From Apoda limacodes (Eukaryota; Arthropoda; Insecta; Lepidoptera; Limacodidae): 64,000 bases of DNA. Below the pieces are notes generated by a model. It had not been told where the DNA came from. It was given only the letters and a program-made list of their open reading frames with translations, and made no database searches. Both the position numbers and the translations under genes were made by a program. The stretch spans positions 15,492,205 through 15,556,204 of the forward strand of contig OX291558.1 in assembly GCA_946406115.1 (NCBI GenBank), read 5' to 3'. Of the stretch, positions 22,341 to 34,889 are shown piece after piece; the stretch's first letter is position 1, and each line of letters begins with the position of its first letter.

Positions 22341-25300
22341 TGAACTGTATTGTACCTTGCTGCTTCTGTTTACTGGTGTTATTTAAGTGTATTTAAAAAT
22401 ACCCCACCCCTAAGGGAAATATTTTTAGGAACTGCGGCTTAAAATTATTGTTTTGCCCTAAAGTACCTGTGTGCCAAACGGCTAAACTCTACATCGACTT
22501 GCGGTTTTCGAGCGAAATTGCCGTTGTACACCTGCCACTACAGGATTTAGCCCGGCCGGCCACACTTTGCAAGAGGTTTCCGAGTTCTCGCGGGCGCTGG
22601 GCGGGCACTCCGTACACTTTTTTTGCGTACACCTAGGACTAGTTATGAGTTTAGAAATTACATCCTCCGACATACACCATGTACACGCACAGTAATTTAT
22701 ATTTGTGATGCGTTTTGACCACCTGCAATATTGAGATACGTGTTTTTAGTACTTCTAAGCTCTGTTTGTATTAGGACGCATATATAATACATTAGGTTAG
22801 GATGTATGATCACATGCTGCAGAAAATTAGAGCCTGTTTGTGAGAGTCTTGACTGTTTTAACTGTTAAATAAACTATTCATTAAGATATTATAATGATTT
22901 TGTTAGTGAAGGGGTCGCGAAACTTTCTTGTAAAATTTTTGGCTTATTAGTGGGTTCCCATAAAAATAAAGGTTGAGAAATGATGCTTTAGGGTATACAG
23001 TCTAAGTTTTGGTCCACGATGGATTCAAAACTAATTGAGATACAACAGATCAAAGTTTAAAGAAAATTTCTTTATGGGCGCGCCGCGTCGAAAAATACTA
23101 CAAAAACAAAATTATCATTTTTTTATAGTATTTCGAAAGATTAATAAATTATGGTAAATATATATTAAATTATCGATATAAACTAACAGACGGCACTAAC
23201 GCGCAGCTTTTGATGCGTACAACACTAGCTTTAAGTTAACTTTATTCATTTTAATGATTTTTTTTTTAAAAACACGGAGCGGACAAAAGCGATCCTTTCA
23301 CCCGGTTTTTTTTTTAAATACCTAACGTATAGTAAGATATGGATATTTAACCCTATTATATATTTATTCTACACTCTATTATCCTAAATCAGCGGCTGAA
23401 TACTTTGAAATACGATAACAAAACCTAATTGTCATGATGACAAGGTTTGCTTTATCTTTATAACTAAAGTAACGACGATATGCTTTTCATAGATACAACC
23501 ATCGAAATAAATGTTCACAACAAACATATCAGCATTTACCTATTGGTATTTATGAACCAAATAAGGTCCAATATTCACTAAAACTTTTTCTTTTGTTTAA
23601 CCATCTTGATATCTGATATGATTAGAAAAAACCAACGCTTAACGGTTAAGGCGAGAGTAGGTGTGTAACAGATTGACAAGGTTTGCAATTTTAACATGTG
23701 TAGATAATATAGCATTTACTAATAACAAAATGGCACCTAGCTACGATATTGTGAATAAGAAGAGAAAACGAAGCAGTCTTTCAACGAAGTAAAAACTATG
23801 TAAGGGAACCCTAATTGACAAATTAGCCCCTTTTTTAACCAGGTAAAACACATAGAAAAACATTACAATGAAGGGGTTCCGTACGGTGCTCAAAACCGCG
23901 CTCCGGAACAACGCAGGCGCGTAAAGAGTTGGCATTTGAAGGAAAATGGGACCCTCATCCATCGTAGTGTAGTATTCGATTTTTTTCTTGTTTGGCGTTG
24001 TGCACTTTTTTTGGTATAGGTAAAAAATTATAAACTCGCGTCAGGTCACGTGTCCTAATCGTGGAAATTCGTAAGACGGAAACCGTAATGCCACGCCTAT
24101 TATAATTTTTATTTTTAGTATTCGCGATTATGAGTAGTAAAGGGAGGTTAGATATGGAATTTTAATACTATGACAGATTGCGATGTCAAATATACTACGT
24201 CAAAAAAGTAAATAAACAAACATTATTATTTCTTGACAATGTCAAAGACATATTTGAGTGTTAAGCGCGAATCGTGTGTAAAAGTTTTGGCGTATTTATA
24301 TTTTACAATGGTTTTTTTTTATCCATCGTAAAATTTGCTTTTACAACCATTGCTTTTCATATATTCATCATATATTATAACCAAATATGATCTATATGCT
24401 CTACAACCTATGTTTCACACATAAGTATAGGTACAAATATACAAGCCTACGTATACTAGAAAAACTAGATAAATTTATGACTATGATATATCGTTACTTT
24501 TCTGAATACACTCTGAATATATTTTTTTTACGTTATAGATACGTTGATATATTCGGCGGTATTTAATTAATAAACTATATCATACAAACGACCTAATAAC
24601 AAATAAACTATTATCTCGCATATCAGTTAATAATTTTCGTGCAATCTTGCATAACTAATTGATTCCATTATCTTTCCCGGTGAAATTTGTTTGACTTTAA
24701 TTTGCAATTGAAAAATGACCATTATTAGTATTAATTACCTTTTCGAAAGACATTAGGATATTTATAGATCGTATCAATACGTACCTACCTATTCCTCATA
24801 TTGCTTGGTTTGAAACATCCAAGCAAAAAGTACCCAAGTACACACGATGCAGGTTTAATCGGTTTTTATATAATATCAATATAATAACATAATATTTGCC
24901 AATACGTTCTATATTTGTTACTATGTTTTATATTACAAAATATAAATTAAACTTTAGGTACGACTGCAATATTTGAACTTGTATCACTATCCAGCTGCCT
25001 CAGACAGGCTCTAATATTTCTATACCTAATGTTTACATAATCGGTGTTTATAGATGTTTAAAATGTGGAATTTTGTGGACACAAATAAATATATAGTTTA
25101 TTCTCTTATAATAGTTTTTTAAACACTCAGTGAATTTGCGTACGTATTTTTCGAAATAATATACATATATTATAACACTGTTATACCGAATCAGTTTCAA
25201 TAAATAAGATTTTAAGAGGCATATATTTATTATATTATATATGTATGTTTATGTACTAGGAAAATTCTCACCGGGTTTGCGATTCACATGTTCAGCAGGC

Positions 25301-26130
25301 GCGTGTAACACTGATATCACTTTTAAAAATACAAACGCTATCGACATTATAAGGTTACGCAATAAATATAAAAACCAAATAGTTATTTAATGACGTATTA
25401 AATAATAGACAAAAAAATAATTTTGTACACTCAAAATACTATTAAATTTTTAACAACACGAAAATTATTTTTTTTTTAACACGAAACCCTGAATTGTCAT
25501 TAAATGCGCTAATAGAAACGTGAAAAATATAAAAAACCTATAGTTTAAATATTAAACTATTAAATAATGAAACACAATTATTGAATAAAAATATGGGTTA
25601 GAATCACCGCGCGCACGGTCGCCGGCGTAACAAACAATAGAAATTCCGAGAAAGGAGCTTTGCTCAAGTTGTGGTCCCGGGATGCGTCCGTACCCCACAG
25701 TAGTCGGCAACGAACCTCCGTGTCGGACTCGCACTTTAAGGGTAAACTGATTTTAATGAAATTTTGGTAAGTTGTTATGCACATGCTGGGAAAGGTTTCT
25801 AAATTAGTACAACCCTTTCACAATAGGTTGGTGCGGCAGTTGTTTAAAAAAAAGAAAAACGGTTAAGCGTGAAGAGGTACAAACAGACAGATTTACTTTC
25901 GCATTTATAATATTAGTATGGATTTTTATAATGAATACATACCTATTTAAAAATTTGCCGTATGATACCTATTTTTCAAAATAGTTGTACATACATCTAC
26001 TGTGAACAATGTGTCACTAAGATTGAAAGTCTAGAAAGAGATTTCCAATTATTCCTAAGTAAAAAGAATAGAACAGCAGGTATTAAATTGTTTTTAAATA
26101 TTAAAAAATAAATTAAATATTATATATTAA
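22341..26130. other. Gene-poor stretch
   Basis: Short ORFs here show no recognisable domains. A GGGTTCC / GGGGTTCCGTACG pair at about 23813-23885 and a GTCGGACTCGCACTT-type segment with an ATTTACTTTCGCATTTATAA end (about 25595-25920) belong to dispersed repeats. Nothing else stands out. Confidence 0.45.
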
Positions 26131-26134
26131 AAAT

Positions 26135-26210
26135 CGGCAAACAAGCCGACGGTCCGCCTGATGGTAAGCAGTCACCATAGCCTATGGACGCTTGTAACAT
26201 TTCCATAATA
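26135..26210 (-). repeat. LINE 3' tail
   Basis: CGGCAAACAAGCCGACGGTC and GATGGTAAGCAGTCACCATA match the 3' UTR of the LINE at 27113-27480. Only the tail is present. Confidence 0.5.
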
Positions 26211-26542
26211 CAACCTTCTTTTACCCTAATATCGGCCAGTAAAGAATGTTCTAAATCGTAAACAAAAGAAGGCATTATTAGTCATTGTTTTTTAAAATTG
26301 AAAGTTGTATTAAAATAGAAACTATATTAGGTTATATAGGTATTTCCTTATGATTTTCATGTAAAAACTGAATTTGACAAATGATAAATAAAATATAATA
26401 AAATTATTAAAATTTCTATATTATTCTTAGAAAATAAATTATTAATGTGGCAAACTGCATTGTGTATTTTAGCAAATAATTATGAACACACGGTTCCACA
26501 CAGTTACATGAATAGACTTATTTAGTATTGTGTTTGTAAATG

Positions 26543-27975
26543 TGGCCGAGCTTAGTTTGTAAGAGTAGCCTAATGTCGGCCGTGATTTTTATAGTCTAAT
26601 AAAATAGTATAACAAACATTAAAAGGCGGCTGAACTTTGGTCATTCACTAATAAATTATAAAATTGCTGTCATCCCCCTTGTCTTGGCCGCAGACCAACA
26701 TTAGGGTTTTGTAATAAAATAAGAATCCTATCATGGGCCCCGTTATTTCTAAGTAACAAATTAAAATTAACAACTAATATAAAATAAAAATTCTTTTACA
26801 TTGCTATTTTACTGTCCAGAAGCAGTAAGAAAACTATTGCAAGCTATTTATGGTCAAAAAAAATATATTTCTAGAGTGGTATCCGTTGACATTTTCCGCC
26901 AAAATAGTGATAAAACTGCACTGCTGCCGCCGGCTTCTATACACTATACCACTGGAGCGTACGACATAAAGACACCATATTGCATACATACCGCCAATGT
27001 TACATTTAAATTTTAATTCAATGACGCATTACATAATCTTTATCATAACCTTTAATGTCTTCAGTCAATCAGTAGGCAGTAAACACGATTTTTTAAATTA
27101 TAACTTAGTACTTTTTTTTTGTATCCCACTAAGGTGGCAAACAAGCTTATGGTCCGCCTGATGGTAAGCGGTCACCGTAGCCTATGGATGCTTGCAACAC
27201 CAGGGGTATCACTCGCGCGTTGCCGACCCTTCAGAAATCTAATAACTTCTTTCTTGAAGAGCCACATACTGTAGTCCTTAGAAAAAACCTTGGCAGGGCG
27301 CTGATTCCACAAATCAAGCGTTTGCGGGAGGAAGTTTCTCTGTGACAGCACTGTATGCGACCATTTCGGTTCCAAAGTATGAGAGTGAATTCCCTGCCGA
27401 TGGCCAGCGTTGCGATGGTAGAAAGTAGCCGTGGGCAATATTTCGAACAATTCCTCAGAACACAAAGTCAAAGTCTCTCCTAAGACTTAAGGGCTCGAAA
27501 CCGCAAGTGAGTTTGGAATCGTTGACAATTCTCACAGCCCGTCGTTGAACCGAGTTAAAAGGGCCAAGCGGCCAATACTAAACTTTATCAACAACTGCGT
27601 TATAACCTTTAAAAAAGGTGTTCACTGCCTACTGATAGAATAATGAAATGAAAGTTTATGATAAAGATTATGCTAAGCCGGCGAGGAGCAGCACAGTGCA
27701 ATTCTTTCACTAATTTGGCAAAAAACGTCAACGGATACCACTCCGGAAATATGTGTTTTTTGTCCACCAATAGCTCACAATAGTTTTCTTACTAATTCCG
27801 GACAGTTAAATAGCAATGTTAAATTTTATTGAATTTATTAGTATCCTAAGTTAGGGCTTCTAAACTGTTAATTGAATTACCAAAGTTTGGCCTACTCAAA
27901 ATGTTAGTTATACTTTTTAAATAGACTATAAAACGGCCGAAATTAGGCTGCTCTAACAACCTAAGCTTGGCCAGC
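26543..27975. mobile_element. Inverted-repeat element with a LINE inserted between its arms
   Basis: The left arm (26543-27080) and right arm (about 27560-27975) are diverged reverse complements. Matching blocks include TGGCCGAGCTTAG / CTAAGCTTGGCCA, GCCTAATGTCGGCCG / CGGCCGAAATTAGGC, AGTAGGCAGT / ACTGCCTACT and GTGGTATCCGTTGAC / GTCAACGGATACCAC. A LINE fragment (27113-27480) splits the middle. Related sequence recurs at 28130-28620. Confidence 0.7.
27113..27480 (-). mobile_element. LINE fragment: ORF2 C-terminus and 3' UTR
   Basis: The - strand encodes the end of a LINE ORF2: CSEELFEILPTATFYHRNAG, then QRNFLPQTLDLWNQRPAKVF and RFLKGRQRAS. A 3' UTR follows (GGCTACGGTGACCGCTTACC, GCTTGTTTGCCACCTTAGTG) and then poly(A), seen as T near 27112-27120. 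This copy identifies the short CACTAAGGTGG sequences elsewhere in the window as 5'-truncated tails of the same family. Confidence 0.75.
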
Positions 27976-28129
27976 TTCATCTGTTTCCTTGGTCAATTTT
28001 CAAATAGAAAAAAACAAGAATACATATATAACCTAATACGATTTCTATTTTAAAAGGTATTATAAAGAGTTAAAGTTCTGCATGGTAAAGTTTCAACACA
28101 AAAAAAAAAATCTATTGATATATTGCCCT

Positions 28130-28620
28130 TTTTACGATTCGACATTAGGATAGAAGAAGGCCGTAGTTAGGTAAAGGATGGCCGATATTAGGGAATTTTG
28201 CCGCACAAAACTTTAAACGCTTATAATTCTTTGTCACGTAATTTAAGATGTTTATAATCACTATATATACTCAATAACATAAAGTGTAAATGTCAAATAG
28301 CCCGACAATTCAAATTCAACGGTGGATAACTTCAAGGTTCAGGTATGGTTAGGACTGAAATTTGCGTTTCATGTCAAGGGGCCGACATTTGGGTGTTTTA
28401 CCCTATTCCATTTCAAAAAATACTTACTACGAATATTGTTTATCAAAAAATACTTACTACGAATTATAGCCTTTATAGATTATTTTGGTATTATTAATTA
28501 TCTATTGACCGCCAATGTTACATTTATATTACCTTTCATTTCTTTAGTCAATCAGTAGGCAGTGTACACGTTTTTTAAAAGTTACAACTTACTACTTAAC
28601 TCCATCAACAATTTCGTAAC
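28130..28620. repeat. Second, partial copy of the 26543 inverted-repeat family
   Basis: GACCGCCAATGTTACATTTA and GTCAATCAGTAGGCAGT at 28508-28562 repeat the end of the left arm at 26990-27080. GGCCGATATTAGG-type blocks lie near 28140-28200. TCAAAAAATACTTACTACGA occurs twice (about 28413 and 28447). Confidence 0.55.
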
Positions 28621-30691
28621 GTACAATTATTTTGAACAATACTAATTAAGTAGCCTATAAGTACCTATAATATATAAGTAAAAATGGTAAAAGGTAAGTA
28701 ATAATTTGTACTTACATTTTACCATTGTTAACATTATTATGATTTTAAAGTAAATTTTAAAAACGGTAGATACCGTATGTGTGGGTAAAAATGTTACAAG
28801 GTACCGACTTACCTACCTATTTTATTATCGTCCTTGCTGGTCTCCGTGAAAAGATAAATGAATGTTAGCTTAGAAACCTCCTCCTATTTCAATATTCATT
28901 CCTGCCTATAAATAAAGAATTTTTCAAAAAGAAAAAAACTCACATAACCTTTATAAGTTTGTATAAGTAGGTACCTAGCTATTTTCTCAGAGAGCGCGCC
29001 GAACAGAACGTCTATACCTACTAAGGAATTGAGCAAATCGCATCAATGATTGATTAGTTTGATAACAGATGGCAAACACTCGTTGACAAAAGTATAGGAT
29101 TGTTTTGTATTAACGTCACTTAGGTCCGATGCTGGTCAATACTTTGAGTATTTAACCTATTCCATTACAACCAGTGACATTCTTTCATGCCTATAACTTT
29201 TGCGCGAGTGGTAGCAATAAATTAACATAGTTTTATCGCAATCGGATAAACAATATGGCAGCACATTAAATACTTATTAAATTGAAAAATTTATGATGAT
29301 AATTCATTTATAATTCGTTAATGCTCAAAATAAAGTATTTTTCTGTGAAAGTCATATCGCTTATCAGAATACTGACTTTCCAGCTATACGACAAAATCAT
29401 ACCAGAATAAGGCACTTGGCGCGGGGAAAGGGGGTCTCGCGCCCGCATCGTGTTCGATAGGGACAGCAACATTTTAGCAAAAATGTAAAACGCGCGCGGG
29501 CGCCGCGAAGTGTATTCTCTTAACTTAACAAGAAAACGCAATAAAGTTATTAAAACTCGATTGTTCGAATTTTTTGAAATCAACAAAAAAGCAAATTTTT
29601 TAATTTGTTGTTAATTTCAAAAAATTAAAAGTTTTTTATAACTTTTATACAGTCGTTTCTATTAATATATATATTAGGAGGGTTCCAAGGAGTGAACCCA
29701 TTTTTACCCATTTTTTTATTAAATAAACTTAAAAGAATTTGCAAAACGCCACTTTTTTACTAACTTCGAAATACTTTCTAGATAGAAAGTGGATATCGGC
29801 TGGATTACTGGTACAGTTACCATATTTATAATCATTTGTTGTTTTACTATAGGTTTTACACTACAATCTCTAAAAGTTTAAAGCTTATACCATTGATATA
29901 ACATGTTTTTTGTATTTATAAACTAGATTTTGCCTGCGGTTAGTTATCGACATGGAATTTCTACGTCAACTTCTTAATTATACTAATGAAGTTTACTATA
30001 GCAAGCTATAGCTATATATATAGTTTGTTTAAGCTGGTTTGTAGTTATTCCTGCTTGATTTTTTCAGGATAAAAATTATTATTCTATCCCATAATGTGTG
30101 CTAAGTCTCATCCCGTCCAGTGGTTGAAGCGCGTTAAGTAACAAACATCCAAACTTTCACATTTATAATAACATTAGTAGGATTTTTATTATTCGATTTT
30201 TTTTATTCATCACATATAATCTGAGAAAATTTCAGCCTGATAGTGATTATGGTTCAGAAGATATATACAGGAGGTCGGATAGACATGCATCGTAGGCTTA
30301 ATAATTAAAGTTCGTTGGCGCGGTTTGAATAAGAAACCCAAAAACAGTGCAACAAACTTTTTTATTCTAGGTACCTTAAATAAGAAGTTCCAAAGTTCTA
30401 TACATACGCAGTTTTTGAGGCCCCAGTGCAAAATAGCTCTCAGGTTAGCTCAAAAAGCTGTATATGAAATTACATTTCGTTCTCGATGTGGCCAGTTATA
30501 TTCTTAGCGCGGCCGTAGATGAAAAGTGTGATGTCGCCACCGGGCGGCAGATAGACCGGCAAGAATGATGCTGCCGCTTCGTGCAGCGCCGCGTCGCATG
30601 TTCATTCATTCTAATAAATTGTTATTTTTAATAAATACCTATTTTGTTTTTAATACTATATTGGAATTTCAGGTAGTAGAAAAAGTAACGC
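28621..30691. other. Gene-poor stretch
   Basis: It holds a small hairpin near 28684-28733 (AATGGTAAAA / TTTTACCATT) and a dispersed repeat at about 29925-30185, which starts CTAGATTTTGCCTGCGG and ends TAACATTAGTAGG. A GC-rich patch at about 30510-30600 has no convincing ORF. Confidence 0.45.
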
Positions 30692-30801
30692 TCGTACCGA
30701 GTACAAAATAGCTTTTCTTGCCCTCGGAATAAAAGCTTTCGACGTTCGCCTTCAGCTTCTTCCCTCGGATAAGAAAAAGTGACATTTTGTACTCGGTACG
30801 A
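30692..30801. mobile_element. Small MITE-like element
   Basis: TCGTACCGAGTACAAAAT at the left end and ATTTTGTACTCGGTACGA at the right are perfect inverted repeats of 18 bases. Inner CCCTCGG / CCTCGG blocks lie in a 110-base unit. Confidence 0.75.
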
Positions 30802-31284
30802 AATATATTATTCTGAACTTCTGTCTGACTTTGGGTGTTTAATCGCTAGTGTCGTTATAAGTTTGCACCGTTCCAATATGGCAAATAGTTTTGATTCGTG
30901 ACCACCGGGTCATAAAAGTTTGTTGCGCTATATATTATTTTTATATTAGATAATGCAAAAATTCAATTCCAACATTGTAGTCTGCCTGTTACACTTATTA
31001 TTGATAGAATCAGGCGGTACTTTGCGGAAATTCATTATTATGATAAAATATTATGATCTTTCAATTCCTTGGAATTGCAAGGTAATAGTATTTTATCATG
31101 TTACACTTATCTATAGCGAACATGAATACAATCAGAAGTAGCTCTTCTCATATCTAATCTATATATACATAGATCTTAGAATCTTATCTTTAGGTTACAG
31201 ACAGTGCTGATCTAAATCCTTAGAACATTGACTCGTGCTATAGCCCCAATGCCCACTATCATTTGCTAAGTGCAATGCATACTT

Positions 31285-31760
31285 ATAAAAGTAAAAGTAA
31301 CTTTGTCCGTGTCTCTGTCTGTTTGTTACCTCTTGACGCTTAAACCATTGGACGGATTAAGATGAAATTTGGCATGGAGAATGTCTGAGTCCCGGGAAGG
31401 AAATAGGCTACTTGAAAACGTCAAGTGTGAGGCGGTTTTATTTCTACGTATAATTATTCTGTACGTGTGTTTTTCACCTAACTCCTCCTAAACGACTGGG
31501 TGAAATTGTGGCTGAATATTTCAATAGGTTCCTGGATTGTTTGAAAATATAATTGGACCCGCTAGGTGGTGCTGCAGTATGTGGGTCACCGATCTTCTCC
31601 TAAACAACAGGGTCGATTTTAATGATATTTTTTGTGTACGTTCGAGGTTTGAACCTGCAAGGTTTAATAACACAACCCGGTAGCTGGCGCTGCAGTCGGT
31701 GTGTCACTGATCTTCTTCTAAACAGCAAATGAATGTACGACAATGATTTCCAAATTCGCT
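31285..31760 (+). repeat. Dispersed lepidopteran repeat
   Basis: It contains the ATAAAAGTAAAAGTAACTTT, TTAAACCATTGGACGGATTA and TGAAATTTGGCATGGAGA blocks of the family seen at 20965, followed by GGACCCGCTAGGTGGTGCTG repeats (twice, about 31555 and 31675). Confidence 0.55.
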
Positions 31761-31884
31761 GCATTTAATAAGACTACCTTATTAAGATATACTACAACTT
31801 CAATCATTATCAATGGTTTTCCGCCATTACTTTCACCATAGAAAAGTTGGAAGAAAATCAAGAATTAAATAACAAAGACATATA

Positions 31885-31925
31885 ATAATAATAATTATAA
31901 TAATAATAATAAATAATAATAAACA
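31885..31925. repeat. (AAT)n microsatellite
   Basis: A short run of ATA/AAT triplets. Confidence 0.8.
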
Positions 31926-32109
31926 TCTATTTCAGGCAGTACACCCATTTCAAAGATACATTAACATCAACACTAATACAAAATTACAAATTAAATACAA
32001 AATCTAATCCTAAACATTAAAAAAATTAAAAAGGGGGTAAAAATACATACAACAAATATTAAAATATAAAATTCCAAATAACACTATTATACAATATACC
32101 TGCCTATTT

Positions 32110-32700
32110 GCGATTGGCGTCCCGCTGCACAGCGAGCCAGTGAGCAAAAATAGGGCTAGTCATATCGTTATAAATGGCTTTCAGGATAGCGTTTTTCGTA
32201 TCGCGGAGTCTGGACCAGAGAGATGTAACTCGAAGATGATGACTGCGAAGAAGTCTGACAGTCCCGCTTCCGCGAACATGCCTGACGCGCTGCAGAATCT
32301 CGGCTTTCTCATGAGAATACGGTATGCGTCATTATACTGCACTCTCTGTAAGCTTTATGTGTGTATTTAAACCACAGATGGCACGTATATAGGTTTGACA
32401 GTAAGTATATATATAAAAAGTAAGGTTTAAAAGTAAGTATAGAATCTGCGCGCAAGCATGTTCGCCCGGACACACAGGGCTCTTCTTTCGCGCTCGATGT
32501 CTTCATCGTCACTGAGGTTTTCTGTGAGAATGTGGCCAAGGTACCTAAAACGTTCGACAAGCCGAACCGGAGCTCCATCAAGGAACACAGGCTGTACCCT
32601 CTCCGGTTCTTTACCAGACCTAAAGACCATCATCTCTGTCTTCAGAACATTGTACTTTAGACCGTGAGCATCTGCATAGCGCTCACAGACCGAAAGCAAC
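32110..32700 (-). mobile_element. LINE RT C-terminal fragment
   Basis: The - strand reads LSVCERYADAHGLKYNVLKT, EMMVFRSG, RFRYLGHILTENLSDDEDIE and RRALCVRANMLARRF, the thumb region of a LINE reverse transcriptase. After an AT-rich interruption (about 32360-32450) it continues as VQYNDAYRILMRKPRFCSAS and GMFAEAG, with stops. It is a decayed fragment of a family common in Lepidoptera. Confidence 0.7.
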
Positions 32701-32869
32701 TTTCTTAGACATAGAGATTCAATACTAAATTCGTTAGAAATAATTATAGAATCCTTCTTCCAGATCCTCCTAAGCCTTCTGATTTACCTCCTCAAGTTAC
32801 CTCAGAAGATTGAAGAAGAAGAAGTTGAGGGGACAGTGGCACGACACTTCTAGAGAGCTTTACGAATGT

Positions 32870-33700
32870 AATGAATGCTCTCTGTTAAGGTTCTCACGGA
32901 TATACTTGATATTTTGTATGGGGCCAACTTATGTGCTTTTACAAAAAAAGACGGTGGCAAACGCCCTATCGCTGTTGGTGCCACTTACCGACTGTAGCCA
33001 AAGTCTGCTGCCATAAGTATTCTTCTACTTGAACGGAATATTTTCAACCTACTCAGATAGGGGTGATACTGAAGCCGCCGTTCATTCTCTTCGAACATTT
33101 TTTTTGAGAAGAACGGAGGTAATGTTTTACTGAAGGTAGTCTTAAAAAACGCTTTTATCCCGTTAACAGGGATGCCCTCTTTACTGGAATTAAAACCAAT
33201 ATTCCATTTGCTTATAACTTCCTCTGGCAGAAATATCAACAGGGTGTCAGCAAGGTGACTGAACTCACGTATCAATTTTAAATGTAAACATTAAAAGTAG
33301 GACATGGCTTCAGGCCTCGTTACCGATTAGATTTGGAGGTTTAGGAGTACGTACAACTCCAAGTGTTGCCTTAACAGCCTTTTTAGCTTCAATTTTTAGC
33401 ACACAACCAATTTGTAAAAAAATCTTTTCAAATCAATTCCGTGACACAGATATTTCTGGACTCACTGAATCTAAAAATGCGTGGTTGATAGTCTGCCCAA
33501 ACACAATTTGATTGGCGCGTGACGATGGTAAGAGGCCCGATAGCTTAACTCTTATACCTTGGAAGATGGGACGCCCTTTGGTGTGGGATGCAACTTGCAT
33601 TGACACCTTGGCTACGTCTCATCTTCTAACTACCTCAAGAAAGGCTTCGGAACACTTTAAGCGTAGAAAATACGCAGTTCTTGGTAACGCCTAAATTTTT
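32870..33700 (+). mobile_element. Retroelement remnant: RT pieces and a PD...D endonuclease-like end
   Basis: The + strand pieces in order are GANLCAFTKKDGGKRPIAVG (RT fingers), TGCQQGD (RT core, then stop), TWLQASLPIRFGGLGVRTTP (thumb) and [20 protein letters not shown] followed by [17 protein letters not shown]. The final block has a PD then D spacing like restriction-like endonucleases of site-specific non-LTR elements; that comparison is inference. There are many frameshifts and stops. A second copy of the end piece lies at 59510-59830. Confidence 0.6.
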
Positions 33701-34087
33701 GAAGCTTTTGGATCTTGAGGACCGAGCGCCTATCGTTTTTATATGGAAATAGCCAAGCGATTGATCTCCACTTACAATTATCAGAAGACTGGTTTATATT
33801 TTGGTTAACAAATACGCGTTGCCATATAAAGTGGCAACGCTGCCAGTCTTCTGGCCACTTTATCACCTGGCAGCAACATCCAGGGCCTTTTTTAATAAGT
33901 GTTATAGTTTAATTATTTATTTCTTTATTATTGTTTTCTTAATAAATATAAATAACTTAATCTTATAAAATATATTGCAAATACGAAAATTATGGAATCG
34001 CAAAATTTTAAAAATGAAAATGTTAAATTTAAAATATCGTCTTTAATGTGGCGCTGCTTTTCCGGGCAGGACAACGACTGCCGGGTC

Positions 34088-34455
34088 CGCTATATTATAA
34101 ATGCGAAAGTAACTCTGCTTGTCTGTTGCCTCTTCTCGCTTAAACCGCTGTACCGATTAAGATGGGGAAGGATATCATAGGCTACTTAAAAACGTCAAGA
34201 ATTAATCTTTTTTTTTTCTATTATTTAGGAGTTTTCGTTTAAATCCTACACCGATTGCTGAATTTACGGCGGGTGAAACCGCGGGCAAAAGCTAGTAAAC
34301 ATTATAAATGCGAAAGTAAGTCTGTTTTCTGTCTGTCTGTTACCCATTCACGCTTAAACCGAGTAAGATTCTTTCTATAATTGAGGAGTTGCTGTTAAAT
34401 CCTACACCGATAATTGAATTTAGGGCGGGTGAAACCGCGGGCAAAGCTAGTTCTA
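34088..34455 (+). repeat. Two adjacent copies of the dispersed repeat
   Basis: Both begin ATTATAAATGCGAAAGTAA (34092 and 34302) and end with GGGCGGGTGAAACC / GGCGGGTGAAACC and GGGCAAA-GCTAGT. The second copy has lost its middle. Confidence 0.65.
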
Positions 34456-34796
34456 ATACTTTGAAACTGCGTCAACAACAGGCACCAAGCCCGGTTCTTT
34501 AATGGTTTCTTGTTTACAAATTCCGCTATACAGCGTCTAAAAAACAGGTTTTTAGATATAAGATAATTACATCCTAAAAATTAAAAAAATAAGTAAGTAC
34601 CTACCTACCATGACATATTTTTGTGGACATTTTAGTTTTAGTAGTAAATGGGATGCTCATAGATAAATGTAACTATTATCCGCTGCCAGACATGCCCTAT
34701 CCCAACCATGTTTTTTAACAAGATAAGGAATATTCGATCGAAAATGATTTCTTAAACGTGGTCTTAAGAACCTCGTACTACTAAGAATTTTAAATA

Positions 34797-34879
34797 AACT
34801 TCTACTTCTTCTTCTTCTTCTGTTCTGTCGAAAAAAGTTTTTTCGGCAGAACAGAAGAAGAAGAAGAAAATAGAAGTTT
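34797..34879. repeat. Pyrimidine-tract foldback
   Basis: AAACTTCTACTTCTTCTTC on the left pairs with GAAGAAGAAGAAAATAGAAG on the right. The centre is GAAAAAAGTTTTTTC and GTTCTG/CAGAAC flank it. Confidence 0.8.
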
Positions 34880-34889
34880 CTTCTTTTTC

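Noticed and set aside
22448..22673. Overlapping ORFs on both strands in a GC-richer patch
   Set aside because: There is no domain, no splice context, and neither reading is better than the other.
25552..25784. ORFs with RDHNLSKAPFSEFL-type text
   Set aside because: They fall in a dispersed repeat segment with a TCGGACTCGC motif and an ATTTATAATATTAG end; not a gene.
29308..29586. 92-codon ORF on the - strand
   Set aside because: There is no recognisable motif, and low-complexity AT-rich text follows; likely chance.
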